From NCBI RefSeq assembly GCF_023634845.1, contig NZ_JAMLJL010000011.1, positions 62,001 through 126,000 on the forward strand: 64,000 nucleotides of DNA. Direction: 5' to 3'. A program made the translations under genes and the position numbers. Shown here in pieces: positions 51,261 to 60,145 of this stretch; the stretch's first letter is position 1, and every line of letters starts with the position of its first letter. Source of the DNA: Flavobacterium amniphilum (lineage in GTDB: Bacteria > Bacteroidota > Bacteroidia > Flavobacteriales > Flavobacteriaceae). Below the pieces are notes generated by a model, which saw nothing but the letters and a program-made list of their open reading frames with translations, ran no database searches and was not told the DNA's origin.

Positions 51261-52645
51261 TGAAGAAATTAATCAGCATATTGGGTATTCTGGTCATCAG
51301 TTTTCAGATGACAGCCCAAAACAAAAAAGGAATTACCAATAATTATAAGTCTTCTGCATTGGATAATGCAGTGATTTACGAAGCAAACATTCGTCAGTAT
51401 TCTCAGGAAGGAACTTTCAACGCGTTTACAAAAGATATTCCGAAATTGAAAAAGTTGGGCGTGAAAATTATCTGGCTGATGCCCATTCACGAAGTGGGAA
51501 TGAAAAACCGCAAAGCTTACGGGAATGTTTCAATTGAGCAAATTCCGGAAAATGAAAAAGCGAAATATTTCGGAAGTCATTATTCGGTTAAAGATTACAG
51601 AAGTGTGACGCCTAATTACGGAACCCAAAAAGATTTTGACAAACTGGTGCAAACCGCCCACAAAAACGGAATGTATGTTATTTTGGACTGGGTGGCTAAC
51701 CACACGGCTTGGGATCATGCCTGGATGACAAACCATCCTGAATATTACACAAAAGGTAAAGACGGGAAATTTGTATCTCCTTTTGACTGGACTGATGTGG
51801 CCGACCTGAATTATGATAATCCTGAAATGCGCAAAGCAATGCTGGAAGACATGAAATACTGGATTACTGATCATAATATTGATGGTTTCCGTTGTGATGT
51901 GGCCATGGAAGTGCCAAGGGATTTTTGGGATAACACATCGGCCGAATTGAATAAGGTGAAACCTGTTTTTATGTTAATGGAAGCCGAACAGCCTGATTTG
52001 ATGCAGGATGCTTTTGATATGCAATACGGCTGGACAGTGCATCATATTTTCAATAAAATTTACAAAGGGGAGAACACGGTGAAAGATTTTGATGCTTATA
52101 TCGAAAAAGTGTCAACTTCAAATGAAGCCGATGATATCTATATGAACTTTACGTCAAACCATGATGAAAATTCATGGAACGGTACCGAATATGAGCGTCT
52201 GAATGATGCTGTGGAAACGTTTGCGGCACTGACTTTTATCATGCCTGGAATGCCTTTGGTTTATAACGGACAGGAATATGATTTGAACAGAAGACTGAAA
52301 TTCTTTGAAAAAGATCAATTTCCACATACGGTTGGTAAAATGATGGCAGTATATCAGAAGTTAGGAAAACTGAAATCAGAAAACCCGGCATTGAACGGTG
52401 GTAAATCGGCTGCAGCTTACAAAAGAATCCAAACTTCAGCAGATGACAAAGTATTGGCTTTTCAGCGTGAAGCAAAAGGTAAAAAGGTAATTTATTTGGG
52501 AAATTTAAGTAAAACCGCACAGGAATTTACCGTCGGATTTGATGGTAAATATTTGGATTACATGTCGGGTAAAGAGGTAATTCTTACAAAAGGGCAAAAA
52601 CTGGGTTTCAAACCCTGGGAATACAAAATATTAACTGTTAAGTAA
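51260..52645 (+). CDS. GH13 alpha-amylase
   Basis: A 461-residue compact GH13 enzyme with signal peptide (MKKLISILGILVISFQMTAQ). Region I is YVILDWVANHTAWDHAWM, region II IDGFRCDVAMEVP (nucleophile Asp), region III VFMLMEAEQPDL (acid/base Glu), region IV NFTSNHDENSWNGTEYE. A short C-terminal beta domain follows. There is no T9SS sorting domain, so it is probably periplasmic. Its start overlaps the GH31 stop by one base (TAATG) and a strong terminator follows, marking the end of the operon. Confidence 0.92.
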   Translation: MKKLISILGILVISFQMTAQNKKGITNNYKSSALDNAVIYEANIRQYSQEGTFNAFTKDIPKLKKLGVKIIWLMPIHEVGMKNRKAYGNVSIEQIPENEKAKYFGSHYSVKDYRSVTPNYGTQKDFDKLVQTAHKNGMYVILDWVANHTAWDHAWMTNHPEYYTKGKDGKFVSPFDWTDVADLNYDNPEMRKAMLEDMKYWITDHNIDGFRCDVAMEVPRDFWDNTSAELNKVKPVFMLMEAEQPDLMQDAFDMQYGWTVHHIFNKIYKGENTVKDFDAYIEKVSTSNEADDIYMNFTSNHDENSWNGTEYERLNDAVETFAALTFIMPGMPLVYNGQEYDLNRRLKFFEKDQFPHTVGKMMAVYQKLGKLKSENPALNGGKSAAAYKRIQTSADDKVLAFQREAKGKKVIYLGNLSKTAQEFTVGFDGKYLDYMSGKEVILTKGQKLGFKPWEYKILTVK

Positions 52646-52650
52646 TCAGA

Positions 52651-52679
52651 AAAACGTCTTTTTTAAAGGCGTTTTTTTT
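52651..52679 (+). terminator. Terminator of the maltodextrin operon
   Basis: AAAACGTCTTT pairs with AAAGGCGTTTT (one internal T.G wobble), followed by eight T. It lies just after the last GH13 stop at 52645. Confidence 0.85.
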
Positions 52680-52689
52680 AATTTTGGGT

Positions 52690-53352
52690 ATGCTTAAAAT
52701 TGGTCATCGCGGTGCAAAAGGTCATGTGGCCGAAAATACCATCGAATCATTTCTGAAAGCCTTTGAATTGGGCGCAGACGGAATTGAACTCGACGTGCAT
52801 TTATCTGCAGATGGCGAAGCTGTGGTCATTCATGATGAAACCGTTGACCGGACTATTAAGAATGCGGCCGGTTTCGTAAAAGATTTTACAGTTGATGAAT
52901 TTAAAAAATTAGGAATTCCGACATTGGTTGAGGTTTTTCATATACTGCCCGAAGACAAACTTCTGAATATTGAAATAAAAGATCCGTTAGCGACTAAAAT
53001 CGTGGTGGAAGAAATCGGGAAAATTTTGCGGTTGGGGGAAATCCAGTTGCAAAATATTCTGGTGTCGAGTTTTGCATGGCCAATACTCAAAGAGGTAAAA
53101 GAATTAAATTCGCTGATCCGGATTGGTGTCCTGACTGAGGGAGATCCGGAAGCAGCTTTGGTGTTTGCGAAAGAAATCAGTGCTTTCAGTATCCATCCTT
53201 TTTTTGGTTCGCTGAATGGCGATTTTGTCGGGAAAGCAAAACAAAATGGTTTCCAGATTCATACTTGGACGGTAAATTCATCCGAAGATATTACCTTTGT
53301 CAGGAATTTAGGCGTTGATGCCATTATTTCTGATTTCCCGGATAGATTATGA
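52690..53352 (+). CDS. Glycerophosphodiester phosphodiesterase family protein
   Basis: A 220-residue GDPD-fold enzyme that hydrolyses glycerophosphodiesters to glycerol 3-phosphate and an alcohol. I chose the ATG at 52690; a TTG two codons earlier is less likely. Family motifs are complete: IGHRGAKGHVAENTIESF (catalytic His, Arg, Glu and Asn), GADGIELDVHLSADGEAVVI (metal Glu and Asp) and HDETVDRT, then LLNIEIKD, QIHTWTVNS and GVDAIISDFPDRL. No signal peptide is present, so it is probably cytoplasmic. Its stop overlaps the start of the next gene (ATGA). Confidence 0.93.
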   Translation: MLKIGHRGAKGHVAENTIESFLKAFELGADGIELDVHLSADGEAVVIHDETVDRTIKNAAGFVKDFTVDEFKKLGIPTLVEVFHILPEDKLLNIEIKDPLATKIVVEEIGKILRLGEIQLQNILVSSFAWPILKEVKELNSLIRIGVLTEGDPEAALVFAKEISAFSIHPFFGSLNGDFVGKAKQNGFQIHTWTVNSSEDITFVRNLGVDAIISDFPDRL

Positions 53353-54575
53353 TTGTAAATTACGATGTAGTGATTGTTGGAGGTGGAGCCGCTGGTTTTT
53401 TCACGGCTATTAACGTGGTGGAAAATAACCCTAAACTTAAAGTGGCTATTTTGGAACGCGGAAAGGAAGTGCTTTCGAAAGTCCGTGTTTCGGGTGGTGG
53501 GCGTTGTAATGTAACCCATGCCTGTTTTATCCCGAATGATTTAGTGAAATTTTATCCAAGGGGAGAAAAAGAGTTAAGAGGTCCGTTTCATCAATTCTGT
53601 TCCGGAGATACCATCGAATGGTTTGAAAAGCACGGGGTCGAACTCAAAATTGAGGAAGACGGCCGCATGTTTCCGGTAACAGATTCTTCACAAACCATAA
53701 TCGATTGTTTTTTGAGTGCCACTAAGAAGTTGGGAATTGATGTGCTTACAGGCCAAAGTGTGCAATCCATTTTTAAAGGTGAAAATTATTTTAAGATTGA
53801 AACCAACCAGCAATCCTTCAAATGTGATAAATTAGTCATGACGACCGGGAGTAATCCTAAAATCTGGGAAATGATGACCGGATTCGGACATTCAATCGTC
53901 GAACCCGTTCCTTCCTTGTTTACCTTCAATATAAAAGACAACCGGATTAAAGATTTGATGGGTGTATCAGCCATTGCTTCGGTAAAAGTTAAAGACAGTA
54001 AACTGAAAGCATCCGGACCTTTGCTTATCACACATTGGGGAATGAGCGGACCCGGAATTTTACGCTTGTCTGCCTGGGGTGCAAGAGAACTGGCAACCAA
54101 AAAATACCAATTCACTTTGCAGGTCAACTGGCTGAATGATTTGGATTTTGATACGGTTCTGGATGATTTGAAAGAGATTAAGGAAGAGAACTCAAAAAAA
54201 ATAGTGTCTAAATTCTGCCCCTTTGATTTCCCGAAAAGACTTTGGGAGAGTTTGTTGCTGGCTTCTGAAATTAAGCCGGATACAAAATGGGCTGATGTTT
54301 CCAAAAAACAACTCACAGATTTGGTTAATCAGTTAACAAACGGTCAATTTCAGGTAAACGGTAAGAGTACATTCAAAGAAGAATTCGTAACGGCAGGCGG
54401 AATTGATTTAAAAGAAATCAATTTCAAAACCATGGAAAGTAAATTGCATCCGAATTTATTTTTTGCAGGTGAAATTTTAAATATTGATGCCATAACCGGA
54501 GGATTCAATTTTCAAAATGCCTGGACCGGTGGTTTTATCGTGGCAAATGCAATAACAGAAAATTTGCCGAAGTAA
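53349..54575 (+). CDS. BaiN/HI0933-like FAD-dependent oxidoreductase
   Basis: A 408-residue flavoprotein. YDVVIVGGGAAGFFTAINVV is the FAD dinucleotide-binding motif. RVSGGGRCNVTHACF is the hallmark of the HI0933/BaiN family (also called aminoacetone oxidase-like). The middle part contains DKLVMTTGSNPKIWEMMTGF and HWGMSGPGILRLSAWGAREL, and the C-terminus returns to the FAD domain with FFAGEILNIDAITGGFNFQN followed by AWTGGF. The physiological substrate of most members is unknown. It is coupled to the GDPD gene by a 4-bp overlap. Directly past its stop are three in-frame 21-bp repeats. Confidence 0.92.
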   Translation: MIVNYDVVIVGGGAAGFFTAINVVENNPKLKVAILERGKEVLSKVRVSGGGRCNVTHACFIPNDLVKFYPRGEKELRGPFHQFCSGDTIEWFEKHGVELKIEEDGRMFPVTDSSQTIIDCFLSATKKLGIDVLTGQSVQSIFKGENYFKIETNQQSFKCDKLVMTTGSNPKIWEMMTGFGHSIVEPVPSLFTFNIKDNRIKDLMGVSAIASVKVKDSKLKASGPLLITHWGMSGPGILRLSAWGARELATKKYQFTLQVNWLNDLDFDTVLDDLKEIKEENSKKIVSKFCPFDFPKRLWESLLLASEIKPDTKWADVSKKQLTDLVNQLTNGQFQVNGKSTFKEEFVTAGGIDLKEINFKTMESKLHPNLFFAGEILNIDAITGGFNFQNAWTGGFIVANAITENLPK

Positions 54576-54638
54576 GCCTTGGGAAGAGCGAAGTACGTCT
54601 CGGATGAAGTGAAGTACGCCTTGGAAGAAGATAAGTAA
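54576..54638 (+). repeat. Three degenerate 21-bp tandem repeats in frame after a stop codon
   Basis: After the TAA of the oxidoreductase (54573-54575) come three 21-bp units ending in AAGTAC, AAGTAC and AAGTAA. In the same frame they translate as ALGRAKY, VSDEVKY and ALEEDK-stop. The end of the gene (CCGAAGTAA) looks like a shortened further copy. Only the stop codon separates the repeats from the gene. Confidence 0.7.
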
Positions 54639-54699
54639 GACACTGACCAATACGAATACGGTATAGACCAAGATGTAAAAGAATCCTGATTCTAAGAAA

Positions 54700-54718
54700 A
54701 ACTGTTTTTTAAACGGTT
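54700..54718. terminator. Weak hairpin between convergent genes
   Basis: AACTGTTT pairs with AAACGGTT (one T.G wobble) around a 3-nt loop, at the TspO stop codon. It is short and has no long U-tract on either strand. Confidence 0.35.
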
Positions 54719-55208
54719 AAATGTTTAAATACCAAATACTGCCGTTTAAAACCAATGCAAAACTCACCCAAATCAAATAAGGATACAACAATTTACCTGC
54801 TTCAATATCTAATTTTTTGAATACTTTGATGGTTTCGAAAATCAGTAGCCAAAGCAAAATGATTTCAATAAAGGCTAAAAAAGGATTGCATAGTCCAAAG
54901 AATAAAAAAGGCCACAAAGCATTCAAAATCATCTGAACCACAAAAATAGTGATGGCATTTTTTTGCTGGAGTTTTGAATTTCTGCTCTTTCCCGGACGGC
55001 TCCAGATAATCGCCACACTTAGGCCCAGTAATACATACAAAACAATCCATACCGGGGCAAAAAGCCAGTTGGGCGGATTAAAGAAAGGTTTGATAAGGGT
55101 TGGGTACCATGTTTCAATGGAAGAATGGGTAGCAAATCCGGAGACTATCCCAACCAGTAAACAGGAAACAACAGCAACAATACCCTTGCTTAACGTAATT
55201 TTTTTCAA
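54717..55208 (-). CDS. TspO/MBR family membrane protein
   Basis: A 163-residue five-helix membrane protein of the translocator/peripheral benzodiazepine receptor family. I placed the start at the TTG at 55208 (MKKITLSKGIVAVVSCLLVG) because the family is about 155-165 residues. A 30-codon extension to another TTG would run into the promoter of the divergent mvaD gene. Signature motifs are WYPTLIKPFFNPPNWLFAPVW, LLGLSVAIIWSR, ALWPFLFFG and LYPYLIWVSFALVLN, ending in an Asn-rich NGSIWYLN. Family members bind tetrapyrroles and cholesterol; the role here is unknown. Confidence 0.9.
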   Translation of the reverse strand: MKKITLSKGIVAVVSCLLVGIVSGFATHSSIETWYPTLIKPFFNPPNWLFAPVWIVLYVLLGLSVAIIWSRPGKSRNSKLQQKNAITIFVVQMILNALWPFLFFGLCNPFLAFIEIILLWLLIFETIKVFKKLDIEAGKLLYPYLIWVSFALVLNGSIWYLNI

Positions 55209-55278
55209 GTCGTTTTCGTTTTTAGTTTTTTCAAAAATAAAGAATAACCAATAACTTTTACAAAACTGTTGAAAAAAG

Positions 55279-55286
55279 TATCTTTG
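55279..55286 (+). promoter_or_regulatory. Candidate promoter -7 box of mvaD
   Basis: TATCTTTG fully matches TAnnTTTG, 16 bp before the mvaD ATG at 55303. A T-run at 55256-55259 sits 19 bp upstream where TTG is expected. Confidence 0.5.
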
Positions 55287-55302
55287 CCCAAATTTCAAGC
55301 TA

Positions 55303-56385
55303 ATGATTTCGGAAAAGGATTTTATAACTTCAAACTATACATTGTCTGTAGATAATGGGGATTTCATATGGAGTGCACCCAGTAACATCGCTTTGGTAAA
55401 ATATTGGGGGAAAAAAGACAAGCAGATTCCTGCCAACCCATCCATCAGTTTTACGCTGAATAATTGCAAAACAATTACTAAGATGGCTTTTGCCAAAAAG
55501 GAAAACGACCGGGATTTTTCTTTTGATTTGTTGTTTGAAGGAAAACCGAAAGAAGATTTCAAACCTAAAATCCAAAAATTTTTAGAGCGCATTTTTGAAT
55601 ATTGCCCTTATCTGAAAGATTTTCATTTTACCATTGATACCGAAAATACATTTCCGCACAGTTCGGGGATTGCTTCTTCGGCATCCGGTATGGCGGCCTT
55701 GGCAATGAATATCATGAGCCTTGAAAAAAAGCTTTGTCCTGAAATGACAGATGATTTTTTCTTTCAAAAAGCTTCTTTGCTGGCGCGTTTAGGATCGGGT
55801 AGTGCCTGCAGGAGCGTGAAAGGTGAAGTTGTGGTTTGGGGAAACCATGCTGAAATTAAGGATAGTTCTGATTTATTCGGAGTAGAATTTCCGTCGGCAG
55901 TTCATGCTAATTTTAAAAACTATCAGGATACCATTTTGTTGGTTGATAAAGGGGAAAAACAGGTTTCGAGTACAGTTGGGCACGATTTGATGCATGACCA
56001 TCCGTTTGCCGAAAGACGTTTTACACAGGCACATGAAAATCTTTCCAAAATAAAAGCGGTTCTGGAGAATGGAAACGTGGAGGAATTTATCAAAATAGTT
56101 GAGAGCGAGGCGCTGACTTTGCATGCGATGATGATGACTTCAATGCCTTATTTTATCTTAATGAAACCCAATACACTGGAAATCATCAATGCCATCTGGA
56201 AATTTAGGAATGAGACCGGAATACCGGTTTGTTTTACATTGGATGCCGGTGCGAACGTACATGTTTTATATCCTGAATATACTAAAGAAAAAGTTTTAGA
56301 GTTTATTAAGAGCAAATTAGTTGGCTATTGTCAAAATGGTCAATATATTTGTGACGAAATTGGGCATGGTGCCATGTCAATTTAA
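55303..56385 (+). CDS. mvaD: Diphosphomevalonate decarboxylase
   Basis: A 360-residue GHMP-family enzyme making isopentenyl diphosphate from diphosphomevalonate, the last step of the classical mevalonate pathway. APSNIALVKYWGKKDKQIP is the substrate/ATP start motif. FPHSSGIASSASGMAALAMN is the phosphate-binding loop. RLGSGSACRSVKGEVVVWG follows, with PVCFTLDAGANVHVLYP near the C-terminus. It is cytoplasmic. It begins the co-directional mvaD, mevalonate kinase, UbiA and TPR group. The last residues include a Cys/His-containing tail (CQNGQYICDEIGHG). Confidence 0.96.
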   Translation: MISEKDFITSNYTLSVDNGDFIWSAPSNIALVKYWGKKDKQIPANPSISFTLNNCKTITKMAFAKKENDRDFSFDLLFEGKPKEDFKPKIQKFLERIFEYCPYLKDFHFTIDTENTFPHSSGIASSASGMAALAMNIMSLEKKLCPEMTDDFFFQKASLLARLGSGSACRSVKGEVVVWGNHAEIKDSSDLFGVEFPSAVHANFKNYQDTILLVDKGEKQVSSTVGHDLMHDHPFAERRFTQAHENLSKIKAVLENGNVEEFIKIVESEALTLHAMMMTSMPYFILMKPNTLEIINAIWKFRNETGIPVCFTLDAGANVHVLYPEYTKEKVLEFIKSKLVGYCQNGQYICDEIGHGAMSI

Positions 56386-56433
56386 TTTGTATCTTTATAA
56401 CTGTAAACTGATTACCGTTAACTTTTTAACTAT

Positions 56434-57372
56434 ATGAAAGGACCTCTATTCTACTCAAAAATTCTTCTTTTCGGGGAGTACGGAATTATTAAAGATTCTA
56501 AAGGATTAGCTATTCCTTATAATTTTTACAATGGTGCTTTGAAGATAGAAGAAAATCCTTCTGCTGAGGCTGTTAAGTCAAATCAAAGTCTAAATCGTTT
56601 TGCTGTTTATCTTGAAAATTTACAGGCTGAACAACCGGAGCTGGTTAGTTTTAATATGACTGCCTTAAAAGCTGACGTTGAAAACGGAATGTATTTTGAT
56701 TCAAGTATTCCGCAGGGTTATGGAGTAGGAAGCAGCGGCGCTTTGGTTGCGGCTATTTATGACAAATATGCCAATAATAAAATAACGGTTCTTGAAAACT
56801 TAACGAGAGAGAAGTTATTACAGTTAAAAGCGATTTTTTCACAAATGGAATCGTTTTTCCACGGGAAAAGTTCTGGATTGGATCCGTTGAACAGTTATTT
56901 AAGTATTCCTATTTTAATTAATTCCAAAGATAATATCGAAGCAACCGGAATTCCTACGCAAAGTGCAAATGGAAAAGGGGCTGTTTTCTTATTGGATTCA
57001 GGAATTGTAGGAGAAACCGCTCCGATGGTGCATATTTTTATGGAAAACCTGAAAGAAGAAGGTTTCCGTAAAATGTTGAAATCACAATTCATTAAATATA
57101 CAGATGCCTGTGTGGAGAACTTTTTGCACGGCGATGTCAAGTCATTGTTCTCAAATACCAAAAAACTTTCCAAAGTTGTTTTGAATAACTTCAAACCAAT
57201 GATTCCGGAGCAATTCCACCAGGTATGGCAAAATGGAATTGATACTAACGATTACTACCTTAAATTATGCGGTTCAGGAGGTGGAGGCTATATTCTCGGC
57301 TTTACACAAGATTGGGCAAAAGCTAAAGAATCGTTAAAAGACTACAAATTGGAAGTGGTTTATCAGTTTTAA
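56434..57372 (+). CDS. Mevalonate kinase (GHMP family)
   Basis: A 312-residue GHMP kinase. LLFGEYGIIKDSKGLAIPY is the N-terminal substrate motif. SSIPQGYGVGSSGALVAAIY is the ATP phosphate-binding loop. HGKSSGLDPLNSYLSIPIL contains the catalytic Asp, and LCGSGGGGYILGFT is the C-terminal motif. Placed 48 bp after mvaD, it is most likely the mevalonate kinase; phosphomevalonate kinase or another GHMP function is less likely. It is cytoplasmic. Confidence 0.9.
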   Translation: MKGPLFYSKILLFGEYGIIKDSKGLAIPYNFYNGALKIEENPSAEAVKSNQSLNRFAVYLENLQAEQPELVSFNMTALKADVENGMYFDSSIPQGYGVGSSGALVAAIYDKYANNKITVLENLTREKLLQLKAIFSQMESFFHGKSSGLDPLNSYLSIPILINSKDNIEATGIPTQSANGKGAVFLLDSGIVGETAPMVHIFMENLKEEGFRKMLKSQFIKYTDACVENFLHGDVKSLFSNTKKLSKVVLNNFKPMIPEQFHQVWQNGIDTNDYYLKLCGSGGGGYILGFTQDWAKAKESLKDYKLEVVYQF

Positions 57373-57413
57373 TGTTTATTTTCGGAAGTGGAATCACTTT
57401 CAAATTATAGATC

Positions 57414-58331
57414 ATGCTCACCAGAAAAACAAAATTATTACTGATGAAAATCCTCAGTTTGTTTTCTGTGGTGCGTGGTTATAATATTCCCATTATTGTT
57501 TTAGCGCAGTATTTGTCTTCCATATTTATTCTGGCTCCGGAAAGAAGAGCATTGGATGTTATTTTGGATTGGCGCCTTTTTATTTTAGTGTTTGTTTCAA
57601 CACTGACAATCGCATCAGGCTATATTATCAATAACTTTTACGACTCAGAAAAGGATTTAATTAACCGTCCGAATAAATCGATGTTGGATCGGCTGGTAAG
57701 TCAAAAAACCAAATTGCAGGTATATTTTGCCCTTAATTTTCTGGCAACGGCTTTGGCTTTTATTATTTCGTTCAGGGCAGCCTTGTTTTTTGCAGTTTAT
57801 ATTTTCCTGATCTGGTTTTATTCCCATAAACTTAAAAAGTATCCTATTGTAGGTAACCTTACTGCATCGTTATTGGCCGTATTGCCTTTCTTCGGTATTT
57901 TGCTGTATTTCAAAAACTTTTATGCCGTAATTTTTGCCCACGCTTCTTTCTTATTACTACTGATATTAATCCGGGAAATGGTCAAGGATTTGGAAAACAT
58001 CAAAGGAGATATCGCAAATAATTACCAGACAGTACCGGTGCGTTTTGGTGAGAAAATTTCGAAACAGGTTATCACATTCTTGACAATTTCAACTGTTTTT
58101 CCGGTCTATGTCCTGATAGAGAAGTTTGATGTGGGGTATATGGATATTTATTTTTACATCACTTTCATCGCATTAATCGGTTTCCTGTTTAAATTGTGGA
58201 AATCAAATTTGCAATCGGATTATGTTTATCTTCATAATATGCTTAAAGTGCTTATTGTAGCCGGAGTTTTTTGTATTATCTTGATTAATCCCGAGGTTCT
58301 GATCCACGGCAGGGCGATTTTACGTATATGA
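57414..58331 (+). CDS. UbiA family prenyltransferase (geranylgeranylglycerol-phosphate geranylgeranyltransferase-like)
   Basis: A 305-residue polytopic membrane protein with about eight helices. The two prenyl-diphosphate Mg sites of UbiA proteins are visible: NNFYDSEKDLINRPNKSM near residue 75 and EMVKDLENIKGDIANNYQT near 192. Homologues next to mevalonate genes in Flavobacteriaceae are usually named geranylgeranylglycerol-phosphate geranylgeranyltransferase. That would imply a prenylated glycerol-phosphate lipid, otherwise typical of archaea; the acceptor cannot be told from sequence. The gene overlaps the next by ATGA. Confidence 0.88.
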   Translation: MLTRKTKLLLMKILSLFSVVRGYNIPIIVLAQYLSSIFILAPERRALDVILDWRLFILVFVSTLTIASGYIINNFYDSEKDLINRPNKSMLDRLVSQKTKLQVYFALNFLATALAFIISFRAALFFAVYIFLIWFYSHKLKKYPIVGNLTASLLAVLPFFGILLYFKNFYAVIFAHASFLLLLILIREMVKDLENIKGDIANNYQTVPVRFGEKISKQVITFLTISTVFPVYVLIEKFDVGYMDIYFYITFIALIGFLFKLWKSNLQSDYVYLHNMLKVLIVAGVFCIILINPEVLIHGRAILRI

Positions 58332-59116
58332 AATATTTAATTTTCCTTTTGGTTCCATTTGTTTTTTATGCTCAGAACGAAGGGAAAAACGATGCTCAAA
58401 ATGCAATTATAAAAGAGTATCTTGATGATTGTGCCCATCGGTATAACTATATTATTCAGATGAAAGAATGGCAAAATTGCATCGATGAAGGTTTGAAGAA
58501 AGACAGTACGATTGCTTATTTGTGGCAACAGAAAGCAATGCCTTATTTCAAGGCAAGAAAGTATGAAGCCGGGATGCCGTATATCGATAAAGCGGTGCGT
58601 TATAATGCCGAAAGATGGCAGCCTTACAGAGCTTTTATCAAATGCATTTTTGCAAAAACGTATAAAGAAGCCATTGCCGATTTTGAAGACTGTAAAAAGA
58701 AATATGGAAACGGTTATGTTATGGATCATACGTATGATTTTTACATGGCATTGAGTTATTTGCAATTGAATGAATATCAGTTGGCTGAAAAACTGTTACA
58801 GAATTATGTAGATGACATGCTGGCTAAAAACGGTGAAGAATGGGTTCATTTTACGGCGTTATTTTATTTGGGAATTTCTAAATACGAGCAAAATAAGCTT
58901 GAAGAAGCAATTGCCGAATTTGACAGAGCCTTGAAAAAGTATCCAAATTATTCAGAGGTTAAAACCTATAAAGGAATTTGTCTTTATAAATTAGGAAAAA
59001 AAGAAGCCTCTGAAAAGATAATGAAGGAAGCAGAGTCTGATTACAAACAAGGTTATAAGATGACCGAAGACAATGCTGTTTATGAAACCTATCCTTATCA
59101 ATTGAGAAGGAAGTGA
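58328..59116 (+). CDS. Secreted TPR-repeat protein
   Basis: A 262-residue exported protein. The signal peptide is MKYLIFLLVPFVFYAQ. TPR-like helical pairs are visible at about 65-110 (AYLWQQKAMPYFKARKYEAG), 140-165 and 175-240 (GISKYEQNKLEEAIAEFDRA and TYKGICLYKLGKKEASEKIM). Such repeats usually mediate protein contacts. Its ATG overlaps the stop of the UbiA gene (ATGA), so the two are translationally coupled, but the reason is unclear. Two cysteines near residues 35 and 56 might form a disulfide. Confidence 0.8.
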   Translation: MKYLIFLLVPFVFYAQNEGKNDAQNAIIKEYLDDCAHRYNYIIQMKEWQNCIDEGLKKDSTIAYLWQQKAMPYFKARKYEAGMPYIDKAVRYNAERWQPYRAFIKCIFAKTYKEAIADFEDCKKKYGNGYVMDHTYDFYMALSYLQLNEYQLAEKLLQNYVDDMLAKNGEEWVHFTALFYLGISKYEQNKLEEAIAEFDRALKKYPNYSEVKTYKGICLYKLGKKEASEKIMKEAESDYKQGYKMTEDNAVYETYPYQLRRK

Positions 59117-59135
59117 TTCTGAAATTAGAATTCCC

Positions 59136-59143
59136 TATCTTTG
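59136..59143 (+). promoter_or_regulatory. Candidate promoter -7 box of the pseudouridine synthase gene
   Basis: TATCTTTG fully matches TAnnTTTG, 16 bp before the ATG at 59160. The -33 region has no clear TTG. Confidence 0.45.
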
Positions 59144-59159
59144 CAAAAAGATTTGAAAA

Positions 59160-60047
59160 ATGAATAACGGAAGAGGGAATAGTAAACGTAATACAACCGG
59201 TAAGTCAAGTGCAGGAGGAAAAAGACCAAGTGCAGCTGCAAAATCAGGATTTAAAAAAGGAAATACTAAATCTGATGCTCCAAAATCCAAACCATCTTTT
59301 GATAAGCCTAAAGCAAAAACTGTTAAAAAGGAGAAGAACGATGATATCCGTCTGAATAAATATATTTCGAATTCAGGTGTGTGTTCACGCCGTGATGCCG
59401 ATATTTATATTCAGTCAGGAAATGTGAAGGTAAACGGAGAAGTGATTACTGAGATGGGCTATCAGGTGAAACCCGGAGATGTGGTAAATTTTGACGGCAG
59501 TGTCATTATTCCTGAAAAGAAAGAGTATGTATTGTTAAATAAACCAAAAGGGTTTACTACTTCAAAAGACGAAGATGCAAGTGCTAACAACGTTTTGGAT
59601 TTAGTCCGAAATGCTACAAAAGCTAAATTACAGCCTGTTGGACGCATGGATAAAACGACAACAGGACTGTTGTTGTTTACCAATGATACTGATATGATCC
59701 GTAAATTTACTGAACCAAATCAGCGATCTTCAAAAGTGTACCAGGTTTCTTTGGATCGTAATCTGAAATATGAAGATTTGGAGAAAATTGGATCCGGAGT
59801 AACAATCGACAATCATAAAATTTGGGTGGAAGAGATATCTTATGTTGAAAATGCTCCGAAATCTGAAATCGGATTGAAGATGAAAACCAGTAACGTGAAA
59901 GTTGTCCGCAATATTTTCGAACATCTGGATTATAATGTACTAAAAGTTGACCGCGTTATTTTTGCCGGTCTGACCAAAAAAAATATCGGAAGAGGATACT
60001 GGAGGCTTCTGACTGAACAAGAAGTTATTAATCTGAAAAATAGCTAA
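59160..60047 (+). CDS. RluB/RsuA-family pseudouridine synthase
   Basis: A 295-residue RNA-modifying enzyme. The first about 60 residues are a basic, Gly/Ser/Lys-rich disordered extension (GNSKRNTTGKSSAGGKRPS), common in Bacteroidota members. An S4 RNA-binding domain follows (about 62-110: IRLNKYISNSGVCSRRDADI). The catalytic domain has VLLNKPKGFTTSKDEDA and LQPVGRMDKTTTGLLLFTND, the latter with the catalytic Asp near residue 164. RVIFAGLTKKNIGRGYWRLL ends the domain. The likely target is 23S rRNA, as for RluB; the exact site is inferred. A strong terminator follows. Confidence 0.92.
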   Translation: MNNGRGNSKRNTTGKSSAGGKRPSAAAKSGFKKGNTKSDAPKSKPSFDKPKAKTVKKEKNDDIRLNKYISNSGVCSRRDADIYIQSGNVKVNGEVITEMGYQVKPGDVVNFDGSVIIPEKKEYVLLNKPKGFTTSKDEDASANNVLDLVRNATKAKLQPVGRMDKTTTGLLLFTNDTDMIRKFTEPNQRSSKVYQVSLDRNLKYEDLEKIGSGVTIDNHKIWVEEISYVENAPKSEIGLKMKTSNVKVVRNIFEHLDYNVLKVDRVIFAGLTKKNIGRGYWRLLTEQEVINLKNS

Positions 60048-60065
60048 TTGTAAATTTAATCTTTG

Positions 60066-60098
60066 AAATTCCTGTTAAATATTTAACAGGAATTTTTT
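60066..60098 (+). terminator. Terminator after the pseudouridine synthase gene
   Basis: A perfect 30-bp palindrome (60066-60095) centred on TA, with arms starting AAATTCCTGTTAAAT, is followed by TTT. It lies 19 bp past the stop at 60047. Confidence 0.8.
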
Positions 60099-60145
60099 AT
60101 TTAGGATGCATTCCATTAGTTTTATGCAACCTAAAAACAAAATAG

